Shown here: piece by piece, positions 25,813 to 33,857 of the stretch | How positions within the stretch are numbered: the first letter of the stretch is position 1 | Layout: the number at the start of each line of letters is the position of its first letter | Origin: UBA1219 sp045601425 | GTDB taxonomy: Bacteria > Bacteroidota > Bacteroidia > Bacteroidales > P3 | Direction of reading: 5' to 3' | Assembly: GCA_045601425.1 (NCBI GenBank) | Contig: JAZRZP010000012.1 | Location: 1 to 47,367 of the forward strand | Length of the DNA: 47,367 bases | Program-made: the position numbers and the translations under genes | Notes under the pieces: model-generated | What the model saw: the letters and a program-made list of their open reading frames with translations, nothing else | Databases searched by the model: none | What the model was told of the DNA's origin: nothing

Positions 25813-27525
25813 TTATTCTTTAACAATCTTGCGTATGCTTGCACCGTTGTCGGTGATTATGCGGAGCAGATATGTCCCTTGTGCCAAGTCGGCAACGGAA
25901 ATCGTGTTGGAAGCGTAGCTTGAAAGGACTTTTCCCTGAAGGTCTATGACGTCAATCTGATGAATTTCGGAGTCGCTGTTTACGGTAACTATATCCTTTG
26001 CAGGGTTGGGGAATATGGCAAATTCAGGTTCAGAACTTTCGTCTATGCCCTGAAATCCGGTCATGTTCATAAAATAGCGTGCTATGGATCCGAACTGTCC
26101 GTTGTTGCTTACGACAGTGTTTCCGGTGGCATCAACGATTTTGAAATTGCCCTGCCCGTAGCTTGTGCTGTTGATGCCGTCGCCGGCAGCATCTTCCACT
26201 TCAATGTAGTAGCAACCGTTGCCGGGAACAGTGATGTTTTCAATATGTTCTGTGGTACCTGCGGAAGTCAGATTGTTGTACGGACCGCCGGAGGCAACTA
26301 TCGTACCGTCGATTTTTCTGAATTTCCATGTGGTTTCACTTCCGTAAGCATCGGTGTTGATGGTTAATGTGAGGTTGCCTTGGGCATTGACTTTCGTTTT
26401 AGAAACTTTAAGCGACTGCTGGTCGGGTGACACCGTGTCGCCGTTGAATGACAGCAAGTAAGCTTTCAGGGTGTATTCTCTGCCGGAGAGGTATCCGCTT
26501 CCGCCTATGACAGGCAGATGTATGGTGTCTTGTGTTCCTGGAGCTATGCTAAGATTGTTGCGTATAAGGGAGTTGGTGACGGATCCGTCTTTTCCGTACA
26601 TGATTTCGGCGGAAGATATTGTGTCGGTGGAAAGGTTTTTCAAAGTAACGTATGTGTTGTATTCTACGTTGCAGGAATTGTAAGAGTTGGTGTTTTTGAA
26701 AGTGCTGAGATAAGGAGTTCCGTTAAGGTAGTGCATGCTCGGTTCGCAGCCGGTAATGATGTTGTTTTTGTTTTCGGCGACAAAGGCCACGATGCTGATG
26801 TCTCTTGGAACTACGGCAGTGCTGCTTATGGTAGCGGGAAGCTGGCAAGTGTAGGTTTTTGTGAAGAAAGAACCCTGCGAAGTATTTTTGATCGTGTCAC
26901 CCCATGTGCTGGCTGACATGAATTTGCGGAACATGTGCATGTGACTGTATTGGGTACCGACAACCTGATCGGGATTCAGTGCCATGCCCGATTGACGTCC
27001 CAGAATATTGTTCTGAAGAACGGCTACGTTAAGAAAGTTTATATTGGCCGTAGATGTTCCGGTGTAATAAACTTCCACTTCAACGGTCAGGTCTCGCGTA
27101 GCACAGTCAATGGTGCAGCGTGCCGCAATGTTGACGCAAGAGTTCTGCTGGAGAATAGAGTTGGCTTTCGAATTCCAGTCACCGCGGTTCAGGATTGTCT
27201 TTGAAGCGAATCGGGTACGGTTTATCATGCCGCAGGGGTATCCAGAAACTTCGGAAATCCAGTTTTTCAGCAATGTGTCCCCTTGCGGAGTAGTGTATGC
27301 TGCTGCATATCCTCCTGCGTGTATTGCAATTGGAAACACTCGTCCCGGATTGTTGGCAGCCATGTCGGCTGATATGCGGTGTGCATCGGGACAATAACCG
27401 CAGTTGATACCGGTGAATTCCTCCAGAACTACGTTCTTCAAATGTGGAACTGTGTCTACAAATGTCTGTGCAAACATTGTTGCACCAACGAACAGTGTCG
27501 TTGCAAAAATAATAAATTTCTTCAT
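25813..27525 (-). CDS. Omp28-like protein with type IX sorting domain
   Basis: 570 residues with a signal peptide (MKKFIIFATTLFVGATMFA, then QT). The N-terminal half is Omp28-like, with a thioredoxin-type start (NVVLEEFTGINCGYCPDAHR) carrying the C42xxC45 pair. Beta-rich repeats follow, including a segment with GGPYNNLTSAGTTEHIENIT and 'VEDAAGDGINSTSYGQGNFK'. The last ~75 residues form a type A T9SS C-terminal domain: FAIFPNPAKDIVTV ... IDVIDLQGKVLSSY ... LAQGTYLLRI ... KIVKE. The domain directs export through the type IX system and attachment at or release from the surface. This is the best evidence that the organism has a T9SS. Confidence 0.9.
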   Translation of the reverse strand: MKKFIIFATTLFVGATMFAQTFVDTVPHLKNVVLEEFTGINCGYCPDAHRISADMAANNPGRVFPIAIHAGGYAAAYTTPQGDTLLKNWISEVSGYPCGMINRTRFASKTILNRGDWNSKANSILQQNSCVNIAARCTIDCATRDLTVEVEVYYTGTSTANINFLNVAVLQNNILGRQSGMALNPDQVVGTQYSHMHMFRKFMSASTWGDTIKNTSQGSFFTKTYTCQLPATISSTAVVPRDISIVAFVAENKNNIITGCEPSMHYLNGTPYLSTFKNTNSYNSCNVEYNTYVTLKNLSTDTISSAEIMYGKDGSVTNSLIRNNLSIAPGTQDTIHLPVIGGSGYLSGREYTLKAYLLSFNGDTVSPDQQSLKVSKTKVNAQGNLTLTINTDAYGSETTWKFRKIDGTIVASGGPYNNLTSAGTTEHIENITVPGNGCYYIEVEDAAGDGINSTSYGQGNFKIVDATGNTVVSNNGQFGSIARYFMNMTGFQGIDESSEPEFAIFPNPAKDIVTVNSDSEIHQIDVIDLQGKVLSSYASNTISVADLAQGTYLLRIITDNGASIRKIVKE

Positions 27526-27559
27526 GTGTGGTATGTGTTTGAAAAAGTTAACTGTTTTG

Positions 27560-27567
27560 CAAAGATA
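27560..27567 (-). promoter_or_regulatory. -7 promoter element of the Omp28-like gene
   Basis: Minus-strand TATCTTTG. Transcription starts near 27553, leaving a ~28-base leader. No TTTG at the -33 position. Confidence 0.6.
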
Positions 27568-27632
27568 CGACTTTTTTCAGATATTTTTGATGTTTTTGCA
27601 AAAAAAAAAATCGTTTTTCTGATTTTTTTTCG

Positions 27633-27640
27633 TATCTTTG
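27633..27640 (+). promoter_or_regulatory. -7 promoter element of the eight-gene regulatory operon
   Basis: TATCTTTG, preceded by a T-rich tract. It is divergent from the Omp28 promoter about 70 bases away. The next credible promoter on this strand is beyond 35751, so it probably drives all eight genes. Confidence 0.6.
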
Positions 27641-27670
27641 CAAATGTTTTCCTTTTGCCGAAAAAGGATT

Positions 27671-28117
27671 ATGAAAAGTTTTTTTGTTAACAAAAAATTG
27701 AAAAACATGAAAAAAAGATTTGATCCGATAAAGAACAAATGCGGTGAAATCATTGATTATCTGATGAGTTCTCCCGATATACCGGACGATGATGGTTTGC
27801 AGTTCAAAATAAGGCTTTCGATAGAGGAGGCTGTGGAAAATGTTGTACAATACGCTTACGAAGGAGGTTTGGGCTGGATAGAAGTCGGCACAGAACTGGA
27901 CCCTACCGGTTTGATGCTGACTGTGGAACTCCGTGACGCAGGTGTTCGGTTCAATCCGCTCGACGCTCCCGATCCCGACCTGACACTTTCGGCCGAGGAC
28001 AGACCGATAGGTGGGCTTGGAATATTCCTGTGCAAACAGCTTATGGATAACGTGCAGTACCATTACATGGACAATTGCAACATTTTGACAATGAAGAAAA
28101 TGCTGGCCTCAAAATAA
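27671..28117 (+). CDS. Anti-sigma-factor-like ATP-binding kinase (RsbW/SpoIIAB type)
   Basis: 148 residues from ATG 27671; ATG 27707 (MKKRFDPIKNK) is an equally possible start. The fold is HATPase_c_2. N box: SIEEAVENVVQYAYEGG with E53 and N57. G1: LRDAGVRFNPL. G2/G3: RPIGGLGIFLCKQLMDNV. Members phosphorylate a STAS antagonist on Ser and hold a partner protein, often a sigma factor, until the phosphorylated antagonist is reset. The next gene encodes just such a STAS protein and the last gene of the operon the matching phosphatase, so a partner switch is strongly implied. No sigma factor is nearby, so the final target is unknown. Confidence 0.85.
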   Translation: MKSFFVNKKLKNMKKRFDPIKNKCGEIIDYLMSSPDIPDDDGLQFKIRLSIEEAVENVVQYAYEGGLGWIEVGTELDPTGLMLTVELRDAGVRFNPLDAPDPDLTLSAEDRPIGGLGIFLCKQLMDNVQYHYMDNCNILTMKKMLASK

Positions 28118-28141
28118 TTTATAATTGAAAATACATACACA

Positions 28142-28444
28142 ATGGACGTAACAATAAACAAATCAGAAAACAGGACTTTTGTAGTTCTCACCGGTCGTCT
28201 TGACACTACCAACGCAGCACAATTCCAACAGGACATCGAACCTCTGATGTCGGGCGAAAATCCCGATATAGAATTTGACTGTACCGATATGGAATATACT
28301 TCGAGTCAGGGACTCAGAATGCTCCTCATGCTTCAGAAAAGCGTGCTGGCCCGCAAAGGCAAGATGGTGATGAAAAACATGAAGCCTCAAGTGAAGGAGG
28401 TCTTTGACATTACCGGTTTTTCCAATATCATAACGATACTCTGA
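28142..28444 (+). CDS. Anti-anti-sigma factor (STAS domain)
   Basis: 100 residues, a single STAS domain. It has the LTGRLDTTNAAQFQQD strand-helix pair typical of RsbV/SpoIIAA and the phospho-acceptor loop DMEYTSSQGLRMLL, where Ser54 or Ser55 should be phosphorylated by the RsbW-like kinase encoded 24 bases upstream. When dephosphorylated by a PP2C phosphatase (gene at 33841) it would bind the kinase and free its partner. The ending FDITGFSNIITIL is canonical. This is a cytoplasmic signalling switch. Confidence 0.92.
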   Translation: MDVTINKSENRTFVVLTGRLDTTNAAQFQQDIEPLMSGENPDIEFDCTDMEYTSSQGLRMLLMLQKSVLARKGKMVMKNMKPQVKEVFDITGFSNIITIL

Positions 28445-28460
28445 ACCAACCGAGAGCACG

Positions 28461-29372
28461 ATGAAATACATTTTTGTCATAAACGGAAGTTCTTCGAAAA
28501 CGGAAATAAGGCAGGCCGTAGAACGTCAGCTCGAGGAACTGAAGGCAAAAATTGCAGAAAGAAACGATACGACAAGTGTCTACATTTCCACAGGTGTCGG
28601 AGACGCTACACGTTATGTGCGAATATACAACGATTTGCATCAGAAGGAGCACGTGTGTTTCGTGGCGTGCGGCGGCAGCGGAACGATAAACGAAGTGGCT
28701 TCCGGCATTGTCGGATTCCAGAACAAGGAACTGGCCATATTCACCGGCAACCATGTTTGCGATGTGATCAGGTACTATCCCGACCGAAAGTTCGACAGCA
28801 TCAGCGAAATCATGGACAGCCCGGTGAAAAAGATTGACATAATAAAGGTAAACGACAACTACTGTTTGAACATGTGCAACATCGGCTTGGATGCACGTAT
28901 CGCATACAACGTCAACGTGCTTACGGCAAACAATGTCAAGGATCCGTACAAAAAAGCGATACGCAGAGGCTTGCTTGTAGGCAGGTACAACTACGTGAAG
29001 GTGGTTGCAGACGGCAAACAGATTGGTCATAATCTGATGACCCTCTGTACTTTCGCCAATGGTAAATATATCGGCGACGGTATGCTTGGAGCACCGCGTT
29101 CAGTGAACGACGACGGCTTAATCGACATCTGTTACCTGAAGCCCATGTCGCTGTTGCGGCTCATCATTTCCATGAAATTCTACAGGGAAGGCAGGCATTT
29201 CGATACCAAATTCATATCGAATAAGTTCTTGTACTGCCGCGCCAGAAAAATTCAGGTCTCTTCACCGAAGATATTGGACATCTGTCTTGACGGGGAAATG
29301 TCGCTCGGTTCAAGTTTGGACATTGAAATACTTCCGAATGAATTGCCCTTGAGGCTTCCAAAAATAAAATAA
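28461..29372 (+). CDS. Diacylglycerol-kinase-family protein with altered nucleotide motif
   Basis: 303 residues of the DAGK/YegS/sphingosine-kinase type: N-terminal nucleotide-binding half (KYIFVINGSSSK ... VACGGSGTINEVASGIVG) and C-terminal beta-rich half (TLCTFANGKYIGDGMLGAPR, VNDDGLIDICYLKPMS, CLDGEMS). The family normally reads GGDGTxNEV and a 'GTxNDFAR' loop. Here they are GGSGTINEV (71-79) and FTGNHVCDVIR (94-104), so a nucleotide-contacting Asp is Ser and the NDF loop is replaced. It may still bind a lipid, or use another phosphate donor, or act as a sensor. It sits between the STAS and phosphatase genes with gaps of 16 and 10 bases. Confidence 0.8.
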   Translation: MKYIFVINGSSSKTEIRQAVERQLEELKAKIAERNDTTSVYISTGVGDATRYVRIYNDLHQKEHVCFVACGGSGTINEVASGIVGFQNKELAIFTGNHVCDVIRYYPDRKFDSISEIMDSPVKKIDIIKVNDNYCLNMCNIGLDARIAYNVNVLTANNVKDPYKKAIRRGLLVGRYNYVKVVADGKQIGHNLMTLCTFANGKYIGDGMLGAPRSVNDDGLIDICYLKPMSLLRLIISMKFYREGRHFDTKFISNKFLYCRARKIQVSSPKILDICLDGEMSLGSSLDIEILPNELPLRLPKIK

Positions 29373-29382
29373 TTGAAAATAA

Positions 29383-30276
29383 ATGAAAGAAAAATTAATT
29401 ACCATAACATTAGCAGCATTGACAATGGTATCATTCCAGAAAATATCGGCACAGAAACTTCCAACGATAGAGACACAGCTCATCGGGTTGGAAAGTGTGG
29501 TTAACGCAAGAGAACTCGGCGGATATCGTATGAGTGACGGCAGAGTAATAAAACACGGCTTGCTCCTGCGTGGAGGTGCCCTGCATGCGTTGACTCCGAA
29601 CGATGTCGAACGCATGGAACGAGACATCAGACCATTTTATGATTTCGATTTCAGAACACAGGGCGAAGTGGAACATGCTCCCGACATGGCTGTGAAAGGC
29701 TGCAAGTACGTGTGGCTGCCTACCATTGATCCCCAGACTGACAAATTGGGTACATCGTCGTTGCCGGAACAAGCTTACCGGAATTTGCCGGTATATATTT
29801 CGGAACACGCTTCGGATCCGAAGGTTAAATATGTGGCAAGCCGCATGTATCTCGACATGGTTGTCAACGAGTACACGCAGTTGCAGTATGCAGCATTTCT
29901 TCAAATGCTTGTAGAGGCTCCGGAAGGCCCCATTTATTGGCACTGCTCACAGGGAAAAGACCGCACTGGACTTGGATCGGCTTTCATACTTGTGGCTCTT
30001 GGTGCCGATAAAGATTTGATAATCAGAGATTTCGATATGTCCAACGAGTACTACCGGAAAGATGTGGCAGAACTCTCGGCGAAATTTGTGGAAAAAGGGT
30101 GGGGTGAAGAAGAAATCAAGGTCGTCCGCACTTTCATTGGTGCCAATACCGAATATTTCGTGGAAGCATTGGATTTTATAGAGAAGGAATACGGCTCACT
30201 GATGAATTACGTGACCAATGTGCTCCTGCTCAGCGAAGACGATATGAGAATACTGAGAGACAAATTCTTAGAATAG
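29383..30276 (+). CDS. Exported protein tyrosine/lipid phosphatase (HCx5R)
   Basis: 297 residues with a signal peptide (ending SFQKISA, then QK). The phosphatase domain belongs to the bacterial PTP family (MptpB/LipA-like). It carries NARELGGYRMSDGRVIKHGL and LLRGGALHALT near the N-terminus, a conserved DFDFRTQGEVE segment, and the P-loop HCSQGKDRTG with Cys188 and Arg194. The Lys in GKDRTG is typical of members that also hydrolyse phosphoinositides. The final substrate is unknown. It lies in an operon of cytoplasmic regulators, so export of this one is notable. Neighbour gaps are 10 and 7 bases. Confidence 0.85.
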   Translation: MKEKLITITLAALTMVSFQKISAQKLPTIETQLIGLESVVNARELGGYRMSDGRVIKHGLLLRGGALHALTPNDVERMERDIRPFYDFDFRTQGEVEHAPDMAVKGCKYVWLPTIDPQTDKLGTSSLPEQAYRNLPVYISEHASDPKVKYVASRMYLDMVVNEYTQLQYAAFLQMLVEAPEGPIYWHCSQGKDRTGLGSAFILVALGADKDLIIRDFDMSNEYYRKDVAELSAKFVEKGWGEEEIKVVRTFIGANTEYFVEALDFIEKEYGSLMNYVTNVLLLSEDDMRILRDKFLE

Positions 30277-30283
30277 AACAGAC

Positions 30284-31375
30284 ATGAACGACTATGGTTT
30301 AGACATGCATTGCCAGATGATTCTGGACGAATACAACGAAAACCTCGAAGTATTTCGGAAAATGGAAACGGTTGTGCGTGAGCAGATTGAAAAAATGATC
30401 TGCGAAAACGGACTCTATGTCAATACTATCGAGTCGCGAATAAAGACCGAAGCAAGTCTGGCGGGAAAACTTGAATTGAAAGGCAAAAAATACAAGACGC
30501 TCTCCGACGTGACCGACATATTCGGAGCAAGGATTGTGGCTTTTTATACCGATGAGGTGGACAAAATTTCGGCACTGCTCGAAAAGATTTTCATCATCGA
30601 CCATGAAAATTCGGTGGATAAGCGCAAAATGCTCTCGCTCGACCAGTTCGGATACATGTCGCTGCACTACATCTGTTCCATTCCTCCGGCCCTTTACAGC
30701 GAACCCGGAAAACCCGAAATCAACGAATACCGCTTCGAAATACAGATACGTACCGCACTGCAGCACGTGTGGGCTACAATGAATCATGATACCGGATACA
30801 AATCGGGGGTGGAAGTGCCGTTGGAATACCGCAGGACACTCAACCGTTTGGCCGGACTTCTGGAACTCGCCGATGAACAGTTTGCAGGAATACGTACAGA
30901 AATAAACAACTACCGCCGGAAAGTACAGACCTTGGTGGCTGACGGCAATTTCGACGAAGTGCATCTCAACGTGGAAACCTTCCGTAGCTACCTCAGCCTG
31001 AATCCCTTCGGAAAACTCATAGGCAAGATAGCTTCCATAAATCAGGCAGAGATATACAACGACACCCTGATACCTTTTTTTGACGTGTTGGTAAAACTCG
31101 ATTTCAAAACACTGGGCGATATCGAAAAAATGAAGAAGGACTGCAGCGAAGCCGCCTATCAGCTGGCACTGCATCAGCTGGCAGGTACCGGCCTCGATAT
31201 AGTGGCACTGTCGGTGGCTTTGCAGAATCTCTGTGTGGTATATGTGGTGAAAAAAGGCGGTGGCGAAGTCGAACTTAAATACCTTTACGATCTTTTCTAC
31301 GGCGTAAGCGAATATAACACGACACGTGCAGAACATACATTCGAAATCATAAAAGACTCTGAAATCATAAAGTAG
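30284..31375 (+). CDS. Stand-alone RelA/SpoT synthetase-domain protein
   Basis: 363 residues. The RelA_SpoT nucleotidyltransferase domain covers about residues 45-200: KTLSDVTDIFGARIVAFYTD (Asp/Arg pocket), FGYMSLHYIC (the GYxSxH motif) and FEIQIRTALQHVWATMNHDT (the EIQIRT catalytic Glu and QHxWAxxxH). There is no HD hydrolase, TGS or ACT domain, so it is a small-alarmone-synthetase-like enzyme that would make (p)ppGpp or a related alarmone. The C-terminal ~160 residues are helical (ELADEQFAGIRTEINNYRRK ...) and may regulate or oligomerise. The next gene encodes an HD hydrolase domain, completing a split synthetase/hydrolase pair. Confidence 0.88.
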   Translation: MNDYGLDMHCQMILDEYNENLEVFRKMETVVREQIEKMICENGLYVNTIESRIKTEASLAGKLELKGKKYKTLSDVTDIFGARIVAFYTDEVDKISALLEKIFIIDHENSVDKRKMLSLDQFGYMSLHYICSIPPALYSEPGKPEINEYRFEIQIRTALQHVWATMNHDTGYKSGVEVPLEYRRTLNRLAGLLELADEQFAGIRTEINNYRRKVQTLVADGNFDEVHLNVETFRSYLSLNPFGKLIGKIASINQAEIYNDTLIPFFDVLVKLDFKTLGDIEKMKKDCSEAAYQLALHQLAGTGLDIVALSVALQNLCVVYVVKKGGGEVELKYLYDLFYGVSEYNTTRAEHTFEIIKDSEIIK

Positions 31376-31396
31376 TTTTGATAAAAACATAACAGT

Positions 31397-32815
31397 ATGG
31401 GTAACAAATATTTAGATACAGCATTGTTCGACAGGGCAGTCGTCTTTGCAACAGAGGCACATGCCGATACGGAACGCAGAGGCAAAGGCTTTCCCTATAT
31501 AATACACTGCTTTGAAGCAGCGGAAATAGTGGCCACGCTTACCACCGATCAGGAGATTTTGGCGGCAGCCGTGCTTCACGATACAGTTGAGGATACTGAC
31601 GTAACTATAGATCAGGTTAGGGCCGAGTTTGGCGACAGGGTGGCAAGTCTTGTCGACAACGAAAGCGAAAAACGTTCGGCAGAACCGGAAAACGAAGAAG
31701 AACAGACGAAATCGTGGCGTGGACGCAAGGAAGAAGCCATTGCTCGCATTGCGGCAAGCAGCCTCGAAAGCAAGATGGTGGCCTTGGGCGACAAACTCAG
31801 CAACATAAGAGCCATTGCCAGAGATTACAGCAAAATCGGCGACGAACTGTGGCACCGTTTCCATGCACCCAACGGCAAGGTTGACCACGAATGGCACTAC
31901 CGCAGTCTGGCCAGTGCACTCGGCGAATTGGCAGGAACTGAGGCTTACACCGAATTCCTCGAAAAAATAGAATTCGTATTCGGAAAACCCGATTACGAAC
32001 CTGTCTGCATGGACGACTATGAACAGAGCGGAGAAGGCTTCACTGCCGTAAGCTACAATCATAAAGACGGCAGACGCATGATGAAGCTGTATGCACCGTT
32101 TATCCCCGAAGAAGTACCTCTTCAGGAACTCGCAACCGCACGCAACGTTTTTGAAATGGGCATAAGTACCCCAAGGGCACTGCGACTCGTTACCGACGGA
32201 ACGCGCAGGGGCGTGGAATTTGAACGCATAGTCAACAAGAAATCTTTTGCAAGGGCCATTGCCGACAATCCTGAAAATCTGGAAAAATATGCCGTGAAAT
32301 TTGCCGGAATGTGCAAGAAACTCCATGCTACCCCATGCAACACGGAGAAATTCCAGAGTGCACGGCAGTTTTTCATCGAAACGACGAAAAGCGTATCAGA
32401 ACTGACTGAAGAAGAAAAGGAAAAGATATGCCGGTTCATAAACAGCGTACCTGAGTCAAATACCTGTCTGCACGGCGACATGCACATAGGAAACGTGATA
32501 ACCGACGGCGAACACGACTGGTGGATAGACATAGCCGATTTCCACTACGGTAACCCGATGTTCGACATGGGAATGTGGAACTTCCTGTGCAACGAAATTC
32601 CGGAAGAAATGTCATTCAATCTTTTCCATATTTCAAAGCAGTCGATGCAGGAGGTTTGGCGAATCTTTGCACGCGAATACTTCGAAACCGAAGACTTTGA
32701 AAAGGTTTACAGTATGATGGCTCCGTATTCTGCCCTGTACATGATAAGGTTTTTCACTATCCACAAGACGGAACCCTACATGGAGGACTACATAAAAAAA
32801 TGGTTGCTTAACTAA
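31397..32815 (+). CDS. HD alarmone-hydrolase-like domain fused to APH-like kinase domain
   Basis: 472 residues. The first ~200 form an HD_4 domain of the SpoT/MESH1 type, with H37xxxE40, HDTVEDT at 61-67 (H61, D62, E65, D66) and GDKLSNIR (D132, N136), i.e. the full set expected for a Mn-dependent (p)ppGpp hydrolase. The last ~260 form an aminoglycoside-phosphotransferase/choline-kinase-like domain (related, as I recall, to TIGR02172): KLYAPF with the ATP Lys, H359GD361MHIGN366 and a WWIDIADFHYG metal motif. A hydrolase and a small-molecule kinase in one chain, next to a synthetase, suggest conversion or sensing of a nucleotide-like product. The exact substrates are not knowable from sequence. 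Confidence 0.85.
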   Translation: MGNKYLDTALFDRAVVFATEAHADTERRGKGFPYIIHCFEAAEIVATLTTDQEILAAAVLHDTVEDTDVTIDQVRAEFGDRVASLVDNESEKRSAEPENEEEQTKSWRGRKEEAIARIAASSLESKMVALGDKLSNIRAIARDYSKIGDELWHRFHAPNGKVDHEWHYRSLASALGELAGTEAYTEFLEKIEFVFGKPDYEPVCMDDYEQSGEGFTAVSYNHKDGRRMMKLYAPFIPEEVPLQELATARNVFEMGISTPRALRLVTDGTRRGVEFERIVNKKSFARAIADNPENLEKYAVKFAGMCKKLHATPCNTEKFQSARQFFIETTKSVSELTEEEKEKICRFINSVPESNTCLHGDMHIGNVITDGEHDWWIDIADFHYGNPMFDMGMWNFLCNEIPEEMSFNLFHISKQSMQEVWRIFAREYFETEDFEKVYSMMAPYSALYMIRFFTIHKTEPYMEDYIKKWLLN

Positions 32816-32825
32816 ATGACTTGCC

Positions 32826-33857
32826 ATGAGAAATCTTTTCTGTTTCCTTGTTGTCTCTATTCTGCTGTATGCATCGTGTGGAAGGCAGGAATCACCGAAT
32901 CCGTCAGAAAACGACGTGCCCGATGTTGCAGGTTTGGCAGATGACGCCGGACTCGAAAAAATCGTGTTCCTTGCACAGTGGACTCCGCAAAGTCAGTTCG
33001 CCGGATTTTATATTGCCATGAAAAAGGGATTCTTCCGGCAGGAGGGTCTTGACGTCGAAGTCCGCCACTTCAGTGCATCGTCCTCACAGACACCCTTGTC
33101 GATGCTGCGCAGCGACAGCGTGCAGATAGTGGAAATGCAGCTGCTCGGAGCCTTGATAGACGACAATGAAGACGAACCGATAGTAAATGTAATGCAGCTG
33201 TCGCAAAATTGCGGCTTGCGGTGCGTTTCGCATACTCCGGTGACCAGTCTGGCCGACATGAACGGTAAAACCATTGCCCGCTGGAAATCGGGATTCAATG
33301 AAATCATTACCATCATAGAGAAGGAAAACAATCTGGACATCAAATGGGTCGATTTCCTCTCGAGCGGCACAAACATGTATATGTACAATGCCGTTGACGC
33401 CATGTTGAGCTATTCCTACAACGAATTCATCGAACTGGAACTGGCCAGTGGAAAAATAAATTCCAACCAGATTGTCGACATGTCACGTTTGGGTTACAAT
33501 TATCCCGAAGACGGACTATATGTGACGGAAAAATATCTTTCGGAACACAGGGAAACGGTTGCAAGGTTTGTGCGAGCAGTACGGCGTGGCTGGGATTACG
33601 CCCGCGAGAACAGAGACGAGGCTCTTGACTGTACCTTGAAGATGATGAATGAAACCGGAACGCAGGGCAACCGCGCACATCAGAGAATGATGCTTGACGA
33701 GATACTCAGGCTGCAGGTGAATCCGAAAACCGGAAAGGCCGATTATCGTGCCGTAAGTCGTGAACAATTTGACGAAATCTGTACAAAGCTCACCAGAAAT
33801 AATCTCATGAACCGGAAAGTAAATTACGAGGACTTTGTTTATGAAACTTCGAAATAA
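32826..33857 (+). CDS. NMT1/ThiY-like substrate-binding lipoprotein
   Basis: 343 residues with a lipobox (LLYASC, Cys18). The mature part is a periplasmic binding protein of the NMT1/THI5-like family: VFLAQWTPQSQFAGFYIAMK, KGFFRQEGLDVEVRHF, NGKTIARWKSGFNE, AMLSYSYNEF and YPEDGLYVTEKYL. The family binds pyrimidine, thiamine-precursor or sulfonate-like ligands. No ABC permease or ATPase gene is nearby. The gene overlaps by 17 bases the start of a membrane phosphatase gene, so it more likely supplies ligand to that sensor than to a transporter. Confidence 0.85.
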   Translation: MRNLFCFLVVSILLYASCGRQESPNPSENDVPDVAGLADDAGLEKIVFLAQWTPQSQFAGFYIAMKKGFFRQEGLDVEVRHFSASSSQTPLSMLRSDSVQIVEMQLLGALIDDNEDEPIVNVMQLSQNCGLRCVSHTPVTSLADMNGKTIARWKSGFNEIITIIEKENNLDIKWVDFLSSGTNMYMYNAVDAMLSYSYNEFIELELASGKINSNQIVDMSRLGYNYPEDGLYVTEKYLSEHRETVARFVRAVRRGWDYARENRDEALDCTLKMMNETGTQGNRAHQRMMLDEILRLQVNPKTGKADYRAVSREQFDEICTKLTRNNLMNRKVNYEDFVYETSK

